NCBI GenBank assembly: GCA_949293265.1
Contig: CASFCK010000005.1
Coordinates: 16,254-80,253, forward strand
DNA: 64,000 nucleotides
Origin: an uncultured bacterium
Lineage (GTDB): Bacteria > Bacillota_I > Bacilli_A > Acholeplasmatales > Anaeroplasmataceae
Direction of reading: 5' to 3'
Positions 38,470 to 48,488 of the stretch are shown one piece after another. The translations under genes were made by a program, and so were the position numbers. The notes below the pieces were generated by a model. The model saw nothing but the letters and a program-made list of their open reading frames with translations. It searched no databases and was not told the origin of the DNA. The number at the start of each line of letters is the position of its first letter. Position 1 is the first letter of the stretch.

Positions 38470-40216
38470 AACTCGTTTCCCAATGCTAAAATTATTTATT
38501 TTAATAATTAAAATAAAGCCTAGTTTCTTAATTGTATCATTTTTTAAAAGTATAGTTATGGCTCTTATAACTTTACTAAGTGCTTCTTCTTTAAGTGTTT
38601 TACTTACTTATTTAGAAAATAATTCCTATCAAGAAGCAGTTGTTGCTGGTCTAGTTCTTGTTTTCTTAATTGTTTTATTAGATTTTTTTAATAAATTGAT
38701 AAATCGTTTTAAAGAATATAAAGATCATGAAGTTAATGATGCTATCTTAGAATATATAAGTCTACATATGACTAAGATTAGTTATGAACATTTAGAAAGT
38801 GCAAATTATCAAGAAATTAAAGAGAGGGCTAAGTACACAATAACCTCTCAGGGGGCAATTTTTAGTTTTGTTTCTATTATTTCATCTTTAATTAGTAATA
38901 CTATTACTGCGTTAACACTAATTACAACATTAGCTTTACTAGAGCCCTTAATCATTTTAATTTTAGTAATAGGAATTATCGTTATTTGTTTATTAACTTT
39001 ACTTTCTATTTCTTTACAAATAAAACAAAGTAAAGAACTGATACCTTTAAATAGACGTTTTAGTTATTATTTTGAAAATCTTTTAAACAAAAGATGTCAA
39101 AAAGATTTTCGTTTCTATAATATAGGTGATTATTTCGTTGATCAATTTAGTTGTTTTTGTGATTTAACGTATAAAAGTTTACTTAAAAATATGAAAAAAA
39201 TAGGATTAAATGCTGCCGCAACAGGTGCTATTTCTTATTTGGAAACAGCTATTTTATACATTGTTATTACATATAAAACCATCGTCAACAAACTTTCTAT
39301 AGCTAATTTTAGTTTACAAATTTCGGCTTCTACGACTTTAGCATCAACTTTTACTTTATTAATGCAAAATATTTTTGAATTAATTACTATTGCTAATTAC
39401 ATTGAACCAATTATGCATATTATAGATACAAAAACAGAAAATACAGCTGGTATAACTCTTAATAAAATTGAAGAGATTGAATTTAGGCATGTGTATTTTA
39501 AATACCCTAATACAGAACGTTTAATTTTAGAAGATGTTTCGTTTAAAATTAAAGGAAAAGAAAAAATATCCATTGTTGGTTTAAATGGGGCAGGTAAAAC
39601 AACTATTATTAAATTATTATGTCGTTTTTATGTACCAACTAAAGGAGAAATTTTACTTAATGGTATAAATGTTAATGAATATAGTATTAAAAAATACCGT
39701 AAAGAAATAACAACAGTATTTCAAGATTATAAATTGTTAAATATTTCTCTTAAGGAAAATATTTTATTAAATTCAAATAAGAGTGTTGATATTACACCTT
39801 ATTTAAAAGAAATAGGTATTGATAATACTATTTCTAAATTACCATATGGTATAAATTCAGTTTATGGCAAGGAATTTAGTGATGATGGTATTGAATTATC
39901 TGGTGGTGAACAACAAAAAATAGCAATTGCTAGGGCACTTGTCAAAGATTCTAGTTTATTAATTTTAGATGAACCAACATCTGCTTTAGATCCAGAAAGT
40001 GAAGCTAATATTTATGAAAACTTTAACCAAATGGTCTTAAATAAAATGACAATTTATGTTTCTCATCGTATGTCATCTTCTAAATTTTGTGACAAAATAT
40101 TAGTAATAGATAATGGCAAAGTTACTGATTTTTGTTCTCATGATGAATTGATGAAGAAAAAAGATGGACTTTATTATAAACTATTTATGCTACAAGCAAA
40201 TAATTATAAAGAATAA
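38462..40216 (+). CDS. ABC exporter subunit 2 (membrane domain fused to ATPase)
   Basis: 584 residues from GTG 38462 (VSKTRFPMLK), chosen because AAGGAGG lies 8 bases upstream. Same layout as subunit 1: membrane domain to about residue 330, Walker A GLNGAGKTT, signature ELSGGEQQKIAIARAL, Walker B LLILDEPTSALD, H-loop VSHRMSS. A 35-base stretch over the signature motif is identical in both genes, so they arose by duplication. Probably forms a heterodimer with subunit 1. Confidence 0.9.
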   Translation: MSKTRFPMLKLFILIIKIKPSFLIVSFFKSIVMALITLLSASSLSVLLTYLENNSYQEAVVAGLVLVFLIVLLDFFNKLINRFKEYKDHEVNDAILEYISLHMTKISYEHLESANYQEIKERAKYTITSQGAIFSFVSIISSLISNTITALTLITTLALLEPLIILILVIGIIVICLLTLLSISLQIKQSKELIPLNRRFSYYFENLLNKRCQKDFRFYNIGDYFVDQFSCFCDLTYKSLLKNMKKIGLNAAATGAISYLETAILYIVITYKTIVNKLSIANFSLQISASTTLASTFTLLMQNIFELITIANYIEPIMHIIDTKTENTAGITLNKIEEIEFRHVYFKYPNTERLILEDVSFKIKGKEKISIVGLNGAGKTTIIKLLCRFYVPTKGEILLNGINVNEYSIKKYRKEITTVFQDYKLLNISLKENILLNSNKSVDITPYLKEIGIDNTISKLPYGINSVYGKEFSDDGIELSGGEQQKIAIARALVKDSSLLILDEPTSALDPESEANIYENFNQMVLNKMTIYVSHRMSSSKFCDKILVIDNGKVTDFCSHDELMKKKDGLYYKLFMLQANNYKE

Positions 40217-40226
40217 ATTTATATCT

Positions 40227-40258
40227 ATCCGTTATATTAATAATATGACGGATTTTTT
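40227..40258 (+). terminator. Terminator of the ABC exporter operon
   Basis: Stem ATCCGTTATATT/AATATGACGGAT with a short loop and TTTTTT, 11 bases after the stop codon. Confidence 0.85.
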
Positions 40259-40262
40259 AAGC

Positions 40263-40290
40263 ACTTAAAAAGGTGCATTATTTGCACCTT
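40263..40290 (-). terminator. Terminator of the GH105-type gene
   Basis: Stem AAGGTGCA/TGCACCTT (40270-40277, 40283-40290), followed on the minus strand by TTTTAAG. It overlaps the stop codon at 40289. Confidence 0.75.
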
Positions 40291-41422
40291 ACTTTCTAAC
40301 TCTTATAACTTCAGTATAGGCCATTATGAATGGACCTACCCCTTTAGCATCATTTTCTACAACTGGTTCACTAATGTAGTATTTAAATGTTCCATCTCTC
40401 CTACGATTATTTTCTGGTCCTAATCCGGCAACTAAACATATACCACCTAAATTTAGATCCCCATCTTCTTTAATGGTTAGATATTTATTACAAACACCAT
40501 CAAATATCGCTAAACCAATTTTTTGATATCTATCTGGTAACACTCTTAATCTTACGCCTTTTAAAATAGCATAAGCTACCATTGCTGAACCACTAGTTTC
40601 TAAATAATTACCTTCTTTATTACCTTTATCAATTACTTGATAGAACATATTACTATCTTTATCTAAATATTTTAAGATACCATCAATCGCTTCTTTAAAT
40701 AATGTTTTATAATATGCATAATCTTCATATATTTGTTCATCCATATATCCTAAAACATCAACTAAAGAAACCATATGCCAACCAGTTGCTCTTAACCAAA
40801 AGTTCTTAGATAAACCAGTTTCTTTATCACACCAGAATGATTCTCTTGAAGAATCATAACCATGATAATGAAGACCTTTTTTAGTATTAAACATTAAATT
40901 TCTAACATTTTGATATTGTTTTTTAATATCTGCATAATTCTTATAGCCGTTAAACTCTGTTTCGTAACGCATATAAAAAACTTGCATCATATATAATCCA
41001 TCTAACCAAACTTGGTTTGGATAAATTAATTTATGCCAAAAACTACCTTCTTTAGTACGTGGATGAGTTAAAATTTGACTATATGATAAATCAATAGCTT
41101 TCTTATATTTTTCTTCTTTAAAATATTTATATAAATCAAATAAAACTCTTGATTCTGCTACATCATCAGTAGAATATTTTTCTTTATCATAACCTAAAAT
41201 TGAACCATCTGGTGCTACATAATAATCAACATAATTCTTAACGAAATCTAAATATTTTTTATCCCCTGTAACTTCATATAAAGAAATAAGTGAATTCATC
41301 ATACAGCCATCAATATAATTCCAATGTGGTTTTTTACCTTGTCTTATTTGTTCAATGTTCCACAAAGGTTCATTTGGTTTAGATGTCATTAACTTTTTAA
41401 TATAATTGTCAACTGCTTGCAT
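40289..41422 (-). CDS. Glycoside hydrolase family 105/88-type unsaturated uronyl hydrolase
   Basis: 377 residues, no signal peptide, so cytoplasmic. The (alpha/alpha)6 barrel shows HWNYIDGCMMNSLISLYE, YPNQVWLDGLYMMQVFYMR (catalytic-region Asp) and FWLRATGWHMVSLVDVL, which match YteR/YesR-like enzymes that remove the unsaturated uronic acid left by polysaccharide lyases from pectin or similar oligosaccharides. No lyase or transporter is adjacent; the orphan sugar ATPase at 16.2 kb could serve the uptake. It is the last gene of the run after tsaC, 9 bases downstream. Confidence 0.88.
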   Translation of the reverse strand: MQAVDNYIKKLMTSKPNEPLWNIEQIRQGKKPHWNYIDGCMMNSLISLYEVTGDKKYLDFVKNYVDYYVAPDGSILGYDKEKYSTDDVAESRVLFDLYKYFKEEKYKKAIDLSYSQILTHPRTKEGSFWHKLIYPNQVWLDGLYMMQVFYMRYETEFNGYKNYADIKKQYQNVRNLMFNTKKGLHYHGYDSSRESFWCDKETGLSKNFWLRATGWHMVSLVDVLGYMDEQIYEDYAYYKTLFKEAIDGILKYLDKDSNMFYQVIDKGNKEGNYLETSGSAMVAYAILKGVRLRVLPDRYQKIGLAIFDGVCNKYLTIKEDGDLNLGGICLVAGLGPENNRRRDGTFKYYISEPVVENDAKGVGPFIMAYTEVIRVRK

Positions 41423-41431
41423 ATATCCTCC

Positions 41432-41971
41432 TTAAATGTTTTTAATTTCTTCTAAAGAAATTGCACCTTCTCTAAGCATTATTATATCATATTTTGTTAA
41501 ATCTACAACACTAGAAGGAAGATGACTTGAAACATTCATTTTTGGATATATTTTAGCCACTTTATCTTTATATAATTGATTAATTATTGCATAATCATCT
41601 AAACTTGTCTGCCCACTTTCATTAACACTAGTAACAAACATAGGTCCATTTTCTTTTAATATATTGATAGCTAAATCGAGGTTTGGTATTCTAACTCCAA
41701 TTGTCTTTAAACCTGTAAGCTTTGCGGTTTTTTCTTTAGCATTTAATATTACAGTTAATGGCCCTGGCATATATTTATTGATAATCCGTCTAGCTCTAGC
41801 ATCTACAATAGCTATTTCTTCAATTTGTTTTAGGTCTGCACATAATATAGCTAATGGTTTTGACTTTGGCCTTTTCTTTATACTATAGATTAAATCTATA
41901 CCTTCTTTATCATCTAATGTTGTACCTAAACCATAGACAGTATCGGTAGGAAAAATAATTAATTTATTCAT
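41432..41971 (-). CDS. tsaC: Threonylcarbamoyl-AMP synthase (TsaC/YrdC)
   Basis: 179 residues from ATG 41971, which overlaps the prmC stop by 8 bases (ATGAATAA). Makes TC-AMP from threonine, bicarbonate and ATP, the first step of t6A synthesis. IIFPTDTVYGLG, KPLAILCAD, YMPGPLTVIL and VTSVNESGQ are the YrdC-fold marks; KRPKSKP is the usual basic loop. It lacks the extra Sua5 domain. With tsaD, tsaB and tsaE at 9.5-11.8 kb the window holds the full pathway. Confidence 0.93.
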   Translation of the reverse strand: MNKLIIFPTDTVYGLGTTLDDKEGIDLIYSIKKRPKSKPLAILCADLKQIEEIAIVDARARRIINKYMPGPLTVILNAKEKTAKLTGLKTIGVRIPNLDLAINILKENGPMFVTSVNESGQTSLDDYAIINQLYKDKVAKIYPKMNVSSHLPSSVVDLTKYDIIMLREGAISLEEIKNI

Positions 41972-42818
41972 CAAAACCACCACCTATATATATAAAAGTC
42001 ATTCGATCTTTGCCTTCTAAATCTTTAATTGTTTCTACTTTAGCTGTTGTGAAATTTAATTTAGCTAACTCTTCAATTTCTTTCTTTTTATCATAGCCAT
42101 GTTCAAAACAAATCATAGCGCGATCTTTTAAATTTTTTTTAGCATTTTCTAAAATAATTCTATAGAATTTTAAACCATCATTACCGCCAAATAAAGCGAT
42201 ATTTGGCTCGTTATCTTTAACTAGTGAATCAACGTTTTCATCTTGTGGTATATAAGGTGGATTAGATACTAAAATATCATATTTTTTTATTAACGGCTCT
42301 AACATATCACCTTCTAAGAAAGTGATATCTACACCCAATTTATTAGCGTTTGCTTTAGCTACAGCTAATGCTTTACTAGATATATCTGTAGCTGTTAAAT
42401 GAAGGTGACTTTCTTCTTTAGCTAAAGATATAGCTATAGCCCCTGAACCTGTACCAATATCTATGACATCTAGATCTTGACCTTTAAAATATTTATCATA
42501 ACGGTATAAGATATTTTCTACTAATTCTTCAGTTTCAAAACGGGGAATTAAAACATCTTCATTAACGATAAAATCATAACCATAAAAGGTGGTGTAACCA
42601 ACCAAATATTGAATTGGTTTATTATGATTTAGATAAAGATCAAATAAGGAATTGAATTTAATACTATCTTCATCGGAAATCTCTTCGTTTAATTTGTTAA
42701 AAAGAGTAGTTGCATTACACTTTAATACATCTTCAAGTAAAAAGATAACTGCACTTTCTTCTTTAAGGGCAGTTATAGCTTCTTCTTGTTTCATTTTAAT
42801 AAATTTGGCTAGTTTCAT
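41964..42818 (-). CDS. prmC: Peptide chain release factor N5-glutamine methyltransferase
   Basis: 284 residues. SAM-binding DIGTGSGAIAISLAKE, substrate motif SNPPYIPQDE (NPPY), and FETEELVENIL. It methylates the GGQ glutamine of release factors; it directly follows prfA (1-base overlap) in the standard gene order. Confidence 0.95.
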   Translation of the reverse strand: MKLAKFIKMKQEEAITALKEESAVIFLLEDVLKCNATTLFNKLNEEISDEDSIKFNSLFDLYLNHNKPIQYLVGYTTFYGYDFIVNEDVLIPRFETEELVENILYRYDKYFKGQDLDVIDIGTGSGAIAISLAKEESHLHLTATDISSKALAVAKANANKLGVDITFLEGDMLEPLIKKYDILVSNPPYIPQDENVDSLVKDNEPNIALFGGNDGLKFYRIILENAKKNLKDRAMICFEHGYDKKKEIEELAKLNFTTAKVETIKDLEGKDRMTFIYIGGGFDE

Positions 42819-43882
42819 TATAAACTAGCCTCTAATTTAGCTTTTTGATCAGCGTTTATTAATTCATTTATCACTAAATCTAATTTGCCTTCCATTATGA
42901 CATCTAGACGGTTAAGTGTAAAACCTATTCTATGGTCTGTAACCCGGTTTTGTGGATAATTATAAGTTCTAATCTTTTCACTACGTTCACCATGACCAAC
43001 TAAAGATTTTCTTGTATTACCTTCTTGTTCTTCTTTTTCAGCTAACATTTGATTATAAATTCTAGTTTTCAATAATTGAATCGCAGCCGCCTTATTTTCA
43101 TGTTGTGAACGATGAATTTGACAGGCTACCGCTATCCCTGTTGGTATATGTGTAACTCTAACCGCACTATAAGTTGTATTTACACCTTGACCACCAGGAC
43201 CAGATGAACAGAATGTATCAATACGGCAATCATTCATATCTAATTCAAAATCAATTTCTTCAGCTTCTGGCATAACTAAAACAGTTGCGATACTAGTATG
43301 AATTCGACCTTGAGATTCAGTCTGTGGAACTCTTTGAACTCTATGACCACCTGATTCATATTTTAAAAATGAATAAGCGCCCTCACCTTTAACCATAAAT
43401 TGAATTGATGAGTAACCACCCATTTCACTATATATAGCATCTAAAACCTCAATTTTCCAACCTTTTGATTCTGCATATTTTGAATACATTCTATATAAGT
43501 CACCAGCAAAAATATTAGCTTCATCACCGCCTACAGCTCCTCTAATTTCCATAATAACATTCTTATCATCATTAGGATCTTTAGGTAATAGTAAGACTTT
43601 AATTTCTTCTTCTATTTCCTCTATTCTTTTATTAGCTGCATCATATTCTTCTTCTGCTAAAGCTCTAATTTCTTCATCATCTTCTTTTTTCATTTCCTTT
43701 AAATCATCTAAAGAAGATAATAGCTTTTTCTCTTCGCGATATAAAGATACAACTTTTTCAAGTCCTCTAGCTTCTTTTGCATAATTAGTAACTAATTTAA
43801 TATCCATAACAACTTCTGGATCTTGCATCAATTGTTGTAATTCATCATATCTCTTTTCCATTAATTCTAAACGATCATTCAT
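42818..43882 (-). CDS. prfA: Peptide chain release factor 1
   Basis: 354 residues. Recognises UAA/UAG. GGQ loop CSSGPGGQGVNTTYSAVRVTH is close to the RF1 form, and the PxT-type anticodon region is represented by RVPQTESQGRIHTS. Normal length. Upstream of prmC and downstream of dnaB. Confidence 0.96.
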   Translation of the reverse strand: MNDRLELMEKRYDELQQLMQDPEVVMDIKLVTNYAKEARGLEKVVSLYREEKKLLSSLDDLKEMKKEDDEEIRALAEEEYDAANKRIEEIEEEIKVLLLPKDPNDDKNVIMEIRGAVGGDEANIFAGDLYRMYSKYAESKGWKIEVLDAIYSEMGGYSSIQFMVKGEGAYSFLKYESGGHRVQRVPQTESQGRIHTSIATVLVMPEAEEIDFELDMNDCRIDTFCSSGPGGQGVNTTYSAVRVTHIPTGIAVACQIHRSQHENKAAAIQLLKTRIYNQMLAEKEEQEGNTRKSLVGHGERSEKIRTYNYPQNRVTDHRIGFTLNRLDVIMEGKLDLVINELINADQKAKLEASL

Positions 43883-43893
43883 ACCTACACCTA

Positions 43894-45231
43894 CTAATCC
43901 ATTTTATCTGTAAAACTTGAAAAGGCGCCATTAAATAGTAAAGGAAGACCATTTTCCTCAGTCGTTTGACCACTTCTATTTTTAGAAATAATCAAATCAG
44001 CCTCACCTTTTCTAGCTGATTGTTTATTATATACTTCTTCACGATACAAAAACATAACTATATCTGCATCTTGTTCAATTGTACCTGAATCACGCAAATC
44101 GGCCATCATCGGTCTTTTATCATCACGCTTTTCAACTGCTCTTGATAATTGTGATAAAGCTAAAACCGGAATATTTAATTCTAAAGCCATCAATTTTAAA
44201 GCTCGAGAAATTCTAGACACATCTTCAACAATTGATCTAGATTGACCTTCGGAATTAATTAATTGTAAATAGTCAATAACGACAAAATCTAAACCATTTG
44301 ATTCTTTTAATTGTCTAGCTACTGATTTAATTTTAGCTACGGTAATACTAGATTCATCACTAAAATAAATATTTAAATTATTTAGTCTAGTACAAGCGCT
44401 TTGAATTCTCACCCATTCAGGCTCCTTTAAAAAACCAGTTTTAATGCTTTTTAAACTTATTTTACTGTCACATGCGATCATTCTTTCTACTAATTGTTCT
44501 TTAGGCATCTCTAAAGAAAAAATAGCACATGTGGCTTTCCCACCTTTATTTTTAGTAGCTATATTAGTAGCTAGATTTAGAGCCATGGCTGATTTCCCCA
44601 TAGCCGGACGAGCAGCTAAAATTATTAATTGACCTGGTTGAAAACCTAATGTATATTTATCAAGCCCTTGAAAACCTGTCTTTAAGCCAATAACATTTTC
44701 CTTTTGTTTTGACATTATTTCGGTTTTTTCTAATACTACACCAGTAACATCTTTGATGTTTGTAAATGAACCTATTTTTCTTCTTTTAGAAAGTTCAAAT
44801 ACACTTTTTTCCATGTCTTCAAGAAAATCATCAGTTTTGGCTTTAGGATTATAACCTTGTTCAGTCAAAACTTGTAATAATTTTAAAGCGTCTCTTCTTA
44901 AACTAGCTTCCTCAATAAATTTTATATAACTATCAGCATTATAAGGAGAATATGCTTCATCAGCTAAAGAAGATAAATATTCATATCCCCCCGCTTTTGT
45001 TAAACTATTTTTATTTTCTAAATCGCTAATTAAGGTTGTAATATCAATACTAACTTGCCTACGATATAAATCAACCATTGAACTGAAAATTATTTTATTA
45101 CGAGGATCATAAAAATCTTTTTCAAACAACCTACCTTCAACTTTACTTAAAATAGTATAGTCTAATAAAATAGATCCTAGTAATCCAATTTCAGCCTCAA
45201 CATTTTGAGGAATAATAATATTATTTTGCAT
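43894..45231 (-). CDS. dnaB: Replicative DNA helicase DnaB
   Basis: 445 residues (called DnaC in Bacillus). N-terminal helical domain starting NVEAEIGLLGSIL, RecA-like core with Walker A ARPAMGKSAMALN, ATCAIFSLEMPKEQL, Walker B FVVIDYLQLI, and the arginine-finger region LSQLSRAVEKR, DLRDSGTIEQDADIVMFLYR. No intein. One base after the gdpP-rplI gene, as in the classic rplI-dnaB order. Confidence 0.96.
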   Translation of the reverse strand: MQNNIIIPQNVEAEIGLLGSILLDYTILSKVEGRLFEKDFYDPRNKIIFSSMVDLYRRQVSIDITTLISDLENKNSLTKAGGYEYLSSLADEAYSPYNADSYIKFIEEASLRRDALKLLQVLTEQGYNPKAKTDDFLEDMEKSVFELSKRRKIGSFTNIKDVTGVVLEKTEIMSKQKENVIGLKTGFQGLDKYTLGFQPGQLIILAARPAMGKSAMALNLATNIATKNKGGKATCAIFSLEMPKEQLVERMIACDSKISLKSIKTGFLKEPEWVRIQSACTRLNNLNIYFSDESSITVAKIKSVARQLKESNGLDFVVIDYLQLINSEGQSRSIVEDVSRISRALKLMALELNIPVLALSQLSRAVEKRDDKRPMMADLRDSGTIEQDADIVMFLYREEVYNKQSARKGEADLIISKNRSGQTTEENGLPLLFNGAFSSFTDKMD

Positions 45232-45232
45232 T

Positions 45233-47662
45233 TTAACAACCTACAACATTAATTTGGAAGGTAGCTTGAATGTCTTTATCTAAATTAATAACCCCTTGAT
45301 AAATGCCAATAGCATTAATATCGGCAGGTAATTCTAATTTTCTTTTATCTAAATGAATACCATTTTGAGCCTCGAATTCATCAACTACTTGTTTTGATGT
45401 GACGTGGCCAAATAATTTGCCATCTGTACCTTGTTTAATGTAGATAGTAACAGTTTTATTTTCAATTTCTGATTTTAATTGTAACAATAAATTTCTTCTA
45501 TTTTCTCTATCTATTTCTTCTTGACGTTTATTTTCTTCTAATTTTTTTAAGTTTTGATCATTTAAGATAATAGCATCTTTATTATTAATTAAGAAATTAC
45601 CATAACCATTATTAACTTCAATAATATCATCTTTCTTGCCTTTTCCTTTAACATCTTTTAATAAAATAACCTTCATTGTGCCTTCTCCTTCTACAACTTC
45701 ATAATCTCTTTTAATAATACTTACTAACCATTCTTTAATTTCTGATAATGATTTGTCATTTATTTGGCAAGCCGCAGCTTGTAGGTGTCCACCCCCACCC
45801 ATTTCTTCCATAATGATTTGTACATTAACATTCTCTAAACTACGAGCTGAAATTCCAACTTCATCATTACTTAAATGCGCGATAGTAAAACTTGCCTCTA
45901 CACCTTCTATCGTCAATAAACGATCGGAAATTTTAGCTAAAATAGTTCTGTCATCAAACTTTTTATCGATAACGACAATCGCAAATCTATTTAAAACGAT
46001 ATCAGTATTAACAATAGCTTCTGAAATTATTTTTTCAGATTCATACGAATCTCTTAAAATCAATTTAACTTTAACCATATCAGCTCCATATTCTTTTAAA
46101 GTTGAAGCAACTTCAAAAGTCCTATATCCAGTTCGATATGTAAAGTAATTTGTATCTACAACCATACCAGCAAGCATAATTGTAGCTTCTAATGCTGTGA
46201 TCGTCGTATTAGCAGTAAACATAAACATCTCAGTTATTAATTCTACTGTAGATGAAGAATATGTCTCTACATAACTCATTTCAACATTTGAGAAATCAAC
46301 ATCTCCAACACGATGGTGGTCTATTACTGCCACATGATTTGCGTTATTAATAAGTGATTTAAACATTACTAAATTAGGAGACTGGGTATCACAAACTAAT
46401 AATAATGTATTAGAGTTTAAATAACTTAAAGCTCTATCTTCATCAATTATAATATCACTATATTCAGCACTATCTTCAATTAACATGTTATAAGCCTTCT
46501 TAGCTGTAACATCTAATTTATCTTGATTTAAAGCGATTTTTGCGTTTGTGTTAAAAGTTTTAATCAACCTGTACGCACCTAGTATAGCTCCTAAGGCATC
46601 ACAATCTGCCATGTCATGCGCCATAATTAAAACTCTTTCATATGTCTCTGCTAACTCCCTTAAAGAGTTAGTTTGCATTCTAACTGCAACTAAAGTGTTT
46701 TTCTCTAAAGCATTAACTTGACCGCCAACATATTGAATCTTAGCACCTTGAATATTAACAACGGCTTGATCGCCACCTCTTTTTTCAGCTAATTCAACCG
46801 CATTTAAAGCTAAATCACCAACTTCATTTGGTTTTAGATCATAAGAAGCTATACCGATACTAATTGTTGTTTTTAATCTACTAGCTTTAGATACAGTTCT
46901 AATCTTATCTAAAATAGAGAACTTATCTTCTACCATTTTTAATAATTCTTCTCTATCAGTTATAACCAAAATTCGATCATCATCTAAAATTTGAAAAAAA
47001 CAATTATAAGAACTAGCCCAATTAGCTATTTCACCTAGTATTTGACCACTTATATTTGTTTTATCTTGTAAGTCGTAACGTCGTAGGCTTTCTTCTAAAT
47101 TATCTACTATAATTATTCCAATCGCAATATTTCGATTAATATACCTAGTTTTTAATTCTGTTTCGCGAGTTATGTCAAAGAAATATAAAATTCTATTTTC
47201 TTTTTTTGCATTAAATTCATAAGTTGAATTATTATCATTTAAAACAAAATTTGTTTCATCACTAAGTAAAAACCTTTGTAAATCAGGACTAATATCATTT
47301 ACAGCCACATCTTTTAACGATTTTTTTAAACATTTTTGAGCGTAATCATTAAACCACTTGATATTGAAATCCTTATCATAAATCATAATACCAATTGGCA
47401 AAGTTTGAAAAGCCATGTCTCCTGCCGCATTAATATGATATGTAGTATCTGCCCATACTTCAATTTGCGTTTTCAATTTTTTTATTTCTTTTATTTTCTT
47501 TTGATATAAATAGATAAAGATAATTACAACCGCAATAAAAATAGTTAATATCGCACAAATTAAATAAATGGTTTTAACCAAATTATTCTTCTCTAAACTA
47601 TAAAAATACCAAAATATACTTGACCCACCTAAAGTCAATATTGCTAATAAAACAAAATACAT
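45233..47662 (-). CDS. gdpP-rplI: Fused c-di-AMP phosphodiesterase (GdpP) and ribosomal protein L9
   Basis: 809 residues. Residues 1-60 hold two membrane helices; ~70-170 a degenerate PAS domain; ~175-310 a degenerate GGDEF domain without the GGDEF box (AEKRGGDQAVV at its end); ~340-655 a DHH/DHHA1 domain with MAHDMADCDALGA, VIDHHRVGDVD and GGGGHLQAAACQ, which hydrolyses c-di-AMP. From residue 663 a complete L9 follows: MKVILLKDVKGKGKKDD, an extended helix, and the C-terminal RNA-binding domain. This fusion is known from Acholeplasma-type genomes. An internal ribosome site (45681-45690) could also yield free L9. Confidence 0.93.
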   Translation of the reverse strand: MYFVLLAILTLGGSSIFWYFYSLEKNNLVKTIYLICAILTIFIAVVIIFIYLYQKKIKEIKKLKTQIEVWADTTYHINAAGDMAFQTLPIGIMIYDKDFNIKWFNDYAQKCLKKSLKDVAVNDISPDLQRFLLSDETNFVLNDNNSTYEFNAKKENRILYFFDITRETELKTRYINRNIAIGIIIVDNLEESLRRYDLQDKTNISGQILGEIANWASSYNCFFQILDDDRILVITDREELLKMVEDKFSILDKIRTVSKASRLKTTISIGIASYDLKPNEVGDLALNAVELAEKRGGDQAVVNIQGAKIQYVGGQVNALEKNTLVAVRMQTNSLRELAETYERVLIMAHDMADCDALGAILGAYRLIKTFNTNAKIALNQDKLDVTAKKAYNMLIEDSAEYSDIIIDEDRALSYLNSNTLLLVCDTQSPNLVMFKSLINNANHVAVIDHHRVGDVDFSNVEMSYVETYSSSTVELITEMFMFTANTTITALEATIMLAGMVVDTNYFTYRTGYRTFEVASTLKEYGADMVKVKLILRDSYESEKIISEAIVNTDIVLNRFAIVVIDKKFDDRTILAKISDRLLTIEGVEASFTIAHLSNDEVGISARSLENVNVQIIMEEMGGGGHLQAAACQINDKSLSEIKEWLVSIIKRDYEVVEGEGTMKVILLKDVKGKGKKDDIIEVNNGYGNFLINNKDAIILNDQNLKKLEENKRQEEIDRENRRNLLLQLKSEIENKTVTIYIKQGTDGKLFGHVTSKQVVDEFEAQNGIHLDKRKLELPADINAIGIYQGVINLDKDIQATFQINVVGC
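45674..45690 (-). promoter_or_regulatory. rplI: Internal ribosome binding site and ATG for free L9
   Basis: Inside the fused frame, AAGGAGAAGG (45690-45681) sits 8 bases before ATG 45676. Initiation here would give a 147-residue L9 of normal length (45233-45676) that starts with the canonical MKVILLKDV. The coding phase is unchanged, so both products are possible. Confidence 0.6.
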
Positions 47663-47734
47663 CGGTTAATCACCTCGCTTAATTATATCAATTTCTACTA
47701 TCTTTTACAATTAAAAGGCTAATTTTAGGCAAAG

Positions 47735-47760
47735 AAAAAAGGTATAAATAATTATACCTC
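47735..47760 (-). terminator. Terminator after rpsR
   Basis: Stem GGTATA/TATACC (47741-47746, 47753-47758), followed on the minus strand by TTTTTTC, 4 bases from the rpsR stop. Separates the ribosomal genes from gdpP-rplI. Confidence 0.75.
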
Positions 47761-47761
47761 A

Positions 47762-48007
47762 CTATTCTTTAACAAATGGTAATAAAGCCATATGACGTGC
47801 TCTCTTAATAGCTATAGCTAATTTTCTTTGATATTTAGCACTAGTACCAGTAACACGACGTGGAAGAATTTTACCTCTTTCAGTTATGAATTTTTTTAAT
47901 AATTCAACATCTTTAAAATCGATATGTTCAATTTTATTTTTAGTGAAGTAACATTCTTTTTTTCTAGGACGACGAACATAATCGCGTTTTTCACCTTTAT
48001 TTTGCAT
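47762..48007 (-). CDS. rpsR: Ribosomal protein S18
   Basis: 81 residues. [37 protein letters not shown] and [14 protein letters not shown] are standard S18. Lies in the usual rpsF-ssb-rpsR operon. Confidence 0.97.
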   Translation of the reverse strand: MQNKGEKRDYVRRPRKKECYFTKNKIEHIDFKDVELLKKFITERGKILPRRVTGTSAKYQRKLAIAIKRARHMALLPFVKE

Positions 48008-48021
48008 AATTATTCTCCTTT

Positions 48022-48486
48022 CTAAAATGGTAAATCATCATCATCGACATTAAGTGAAATGTCATCTTCATTATTGTTATAACTTGGTGCTTGATATGTA
48101 GGTGCCTGATAATTATTATTAGGCATAGGTTGATTAAAAGTACCATTACCTACTAGTTCGTTATTATTTTGTCTAGGGGTTAAATTTTCAACTTGATCAC
48201 AAATAATATCAGTAACATAACGATTTGAACCATCTTGAGCTTGATATGTACGAGTTTGTAATCTACCTTCAACAGCTAACATATAACCTTTTTTTACATA
48301 ACGACTAATGAATTCAGCTTGATTTCTAAAAGCTGTACAATTAAAGAAATCAGCTTGTCTTGTTCCGCTTGCATCTCTAGTTTGTCTATCAACAGCTAAA
48401 GAAAAAGACAATACGGCAACACCAGTAGATGAATAACGAATTTCCGGATCTTTTGTAATCCTTCCCGTTAAAAACACTCTATTCAT
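48022..48486 (-). CDS. ssb: Single-stranded DNA-binding protein
   Basis: 154 residues. OB fold [46 protein letters not shown]; a Gln/Asn/Pro-rich linker with tandem [11 protein letters not shown]; and the acidic tip DDDDLPF that recruits replication and repair partners. Confidence 0.97.
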   Translation of the reverse strand: MNRVFLTGRITKDPEIRYSSTGVAVLSFSLAVDRQTRDASGTRQADFFNCTAFRNQAEFISRYVKKGYMLAVEGRLQTRTYQAQDGSNRYVTDIICDQVENLTPRQNNNELVGNGTFNQPMPNNNYQAPTYQAPSYNNNEDDISLNVDDDDLPF

Positions 48487-48488
48487 TA

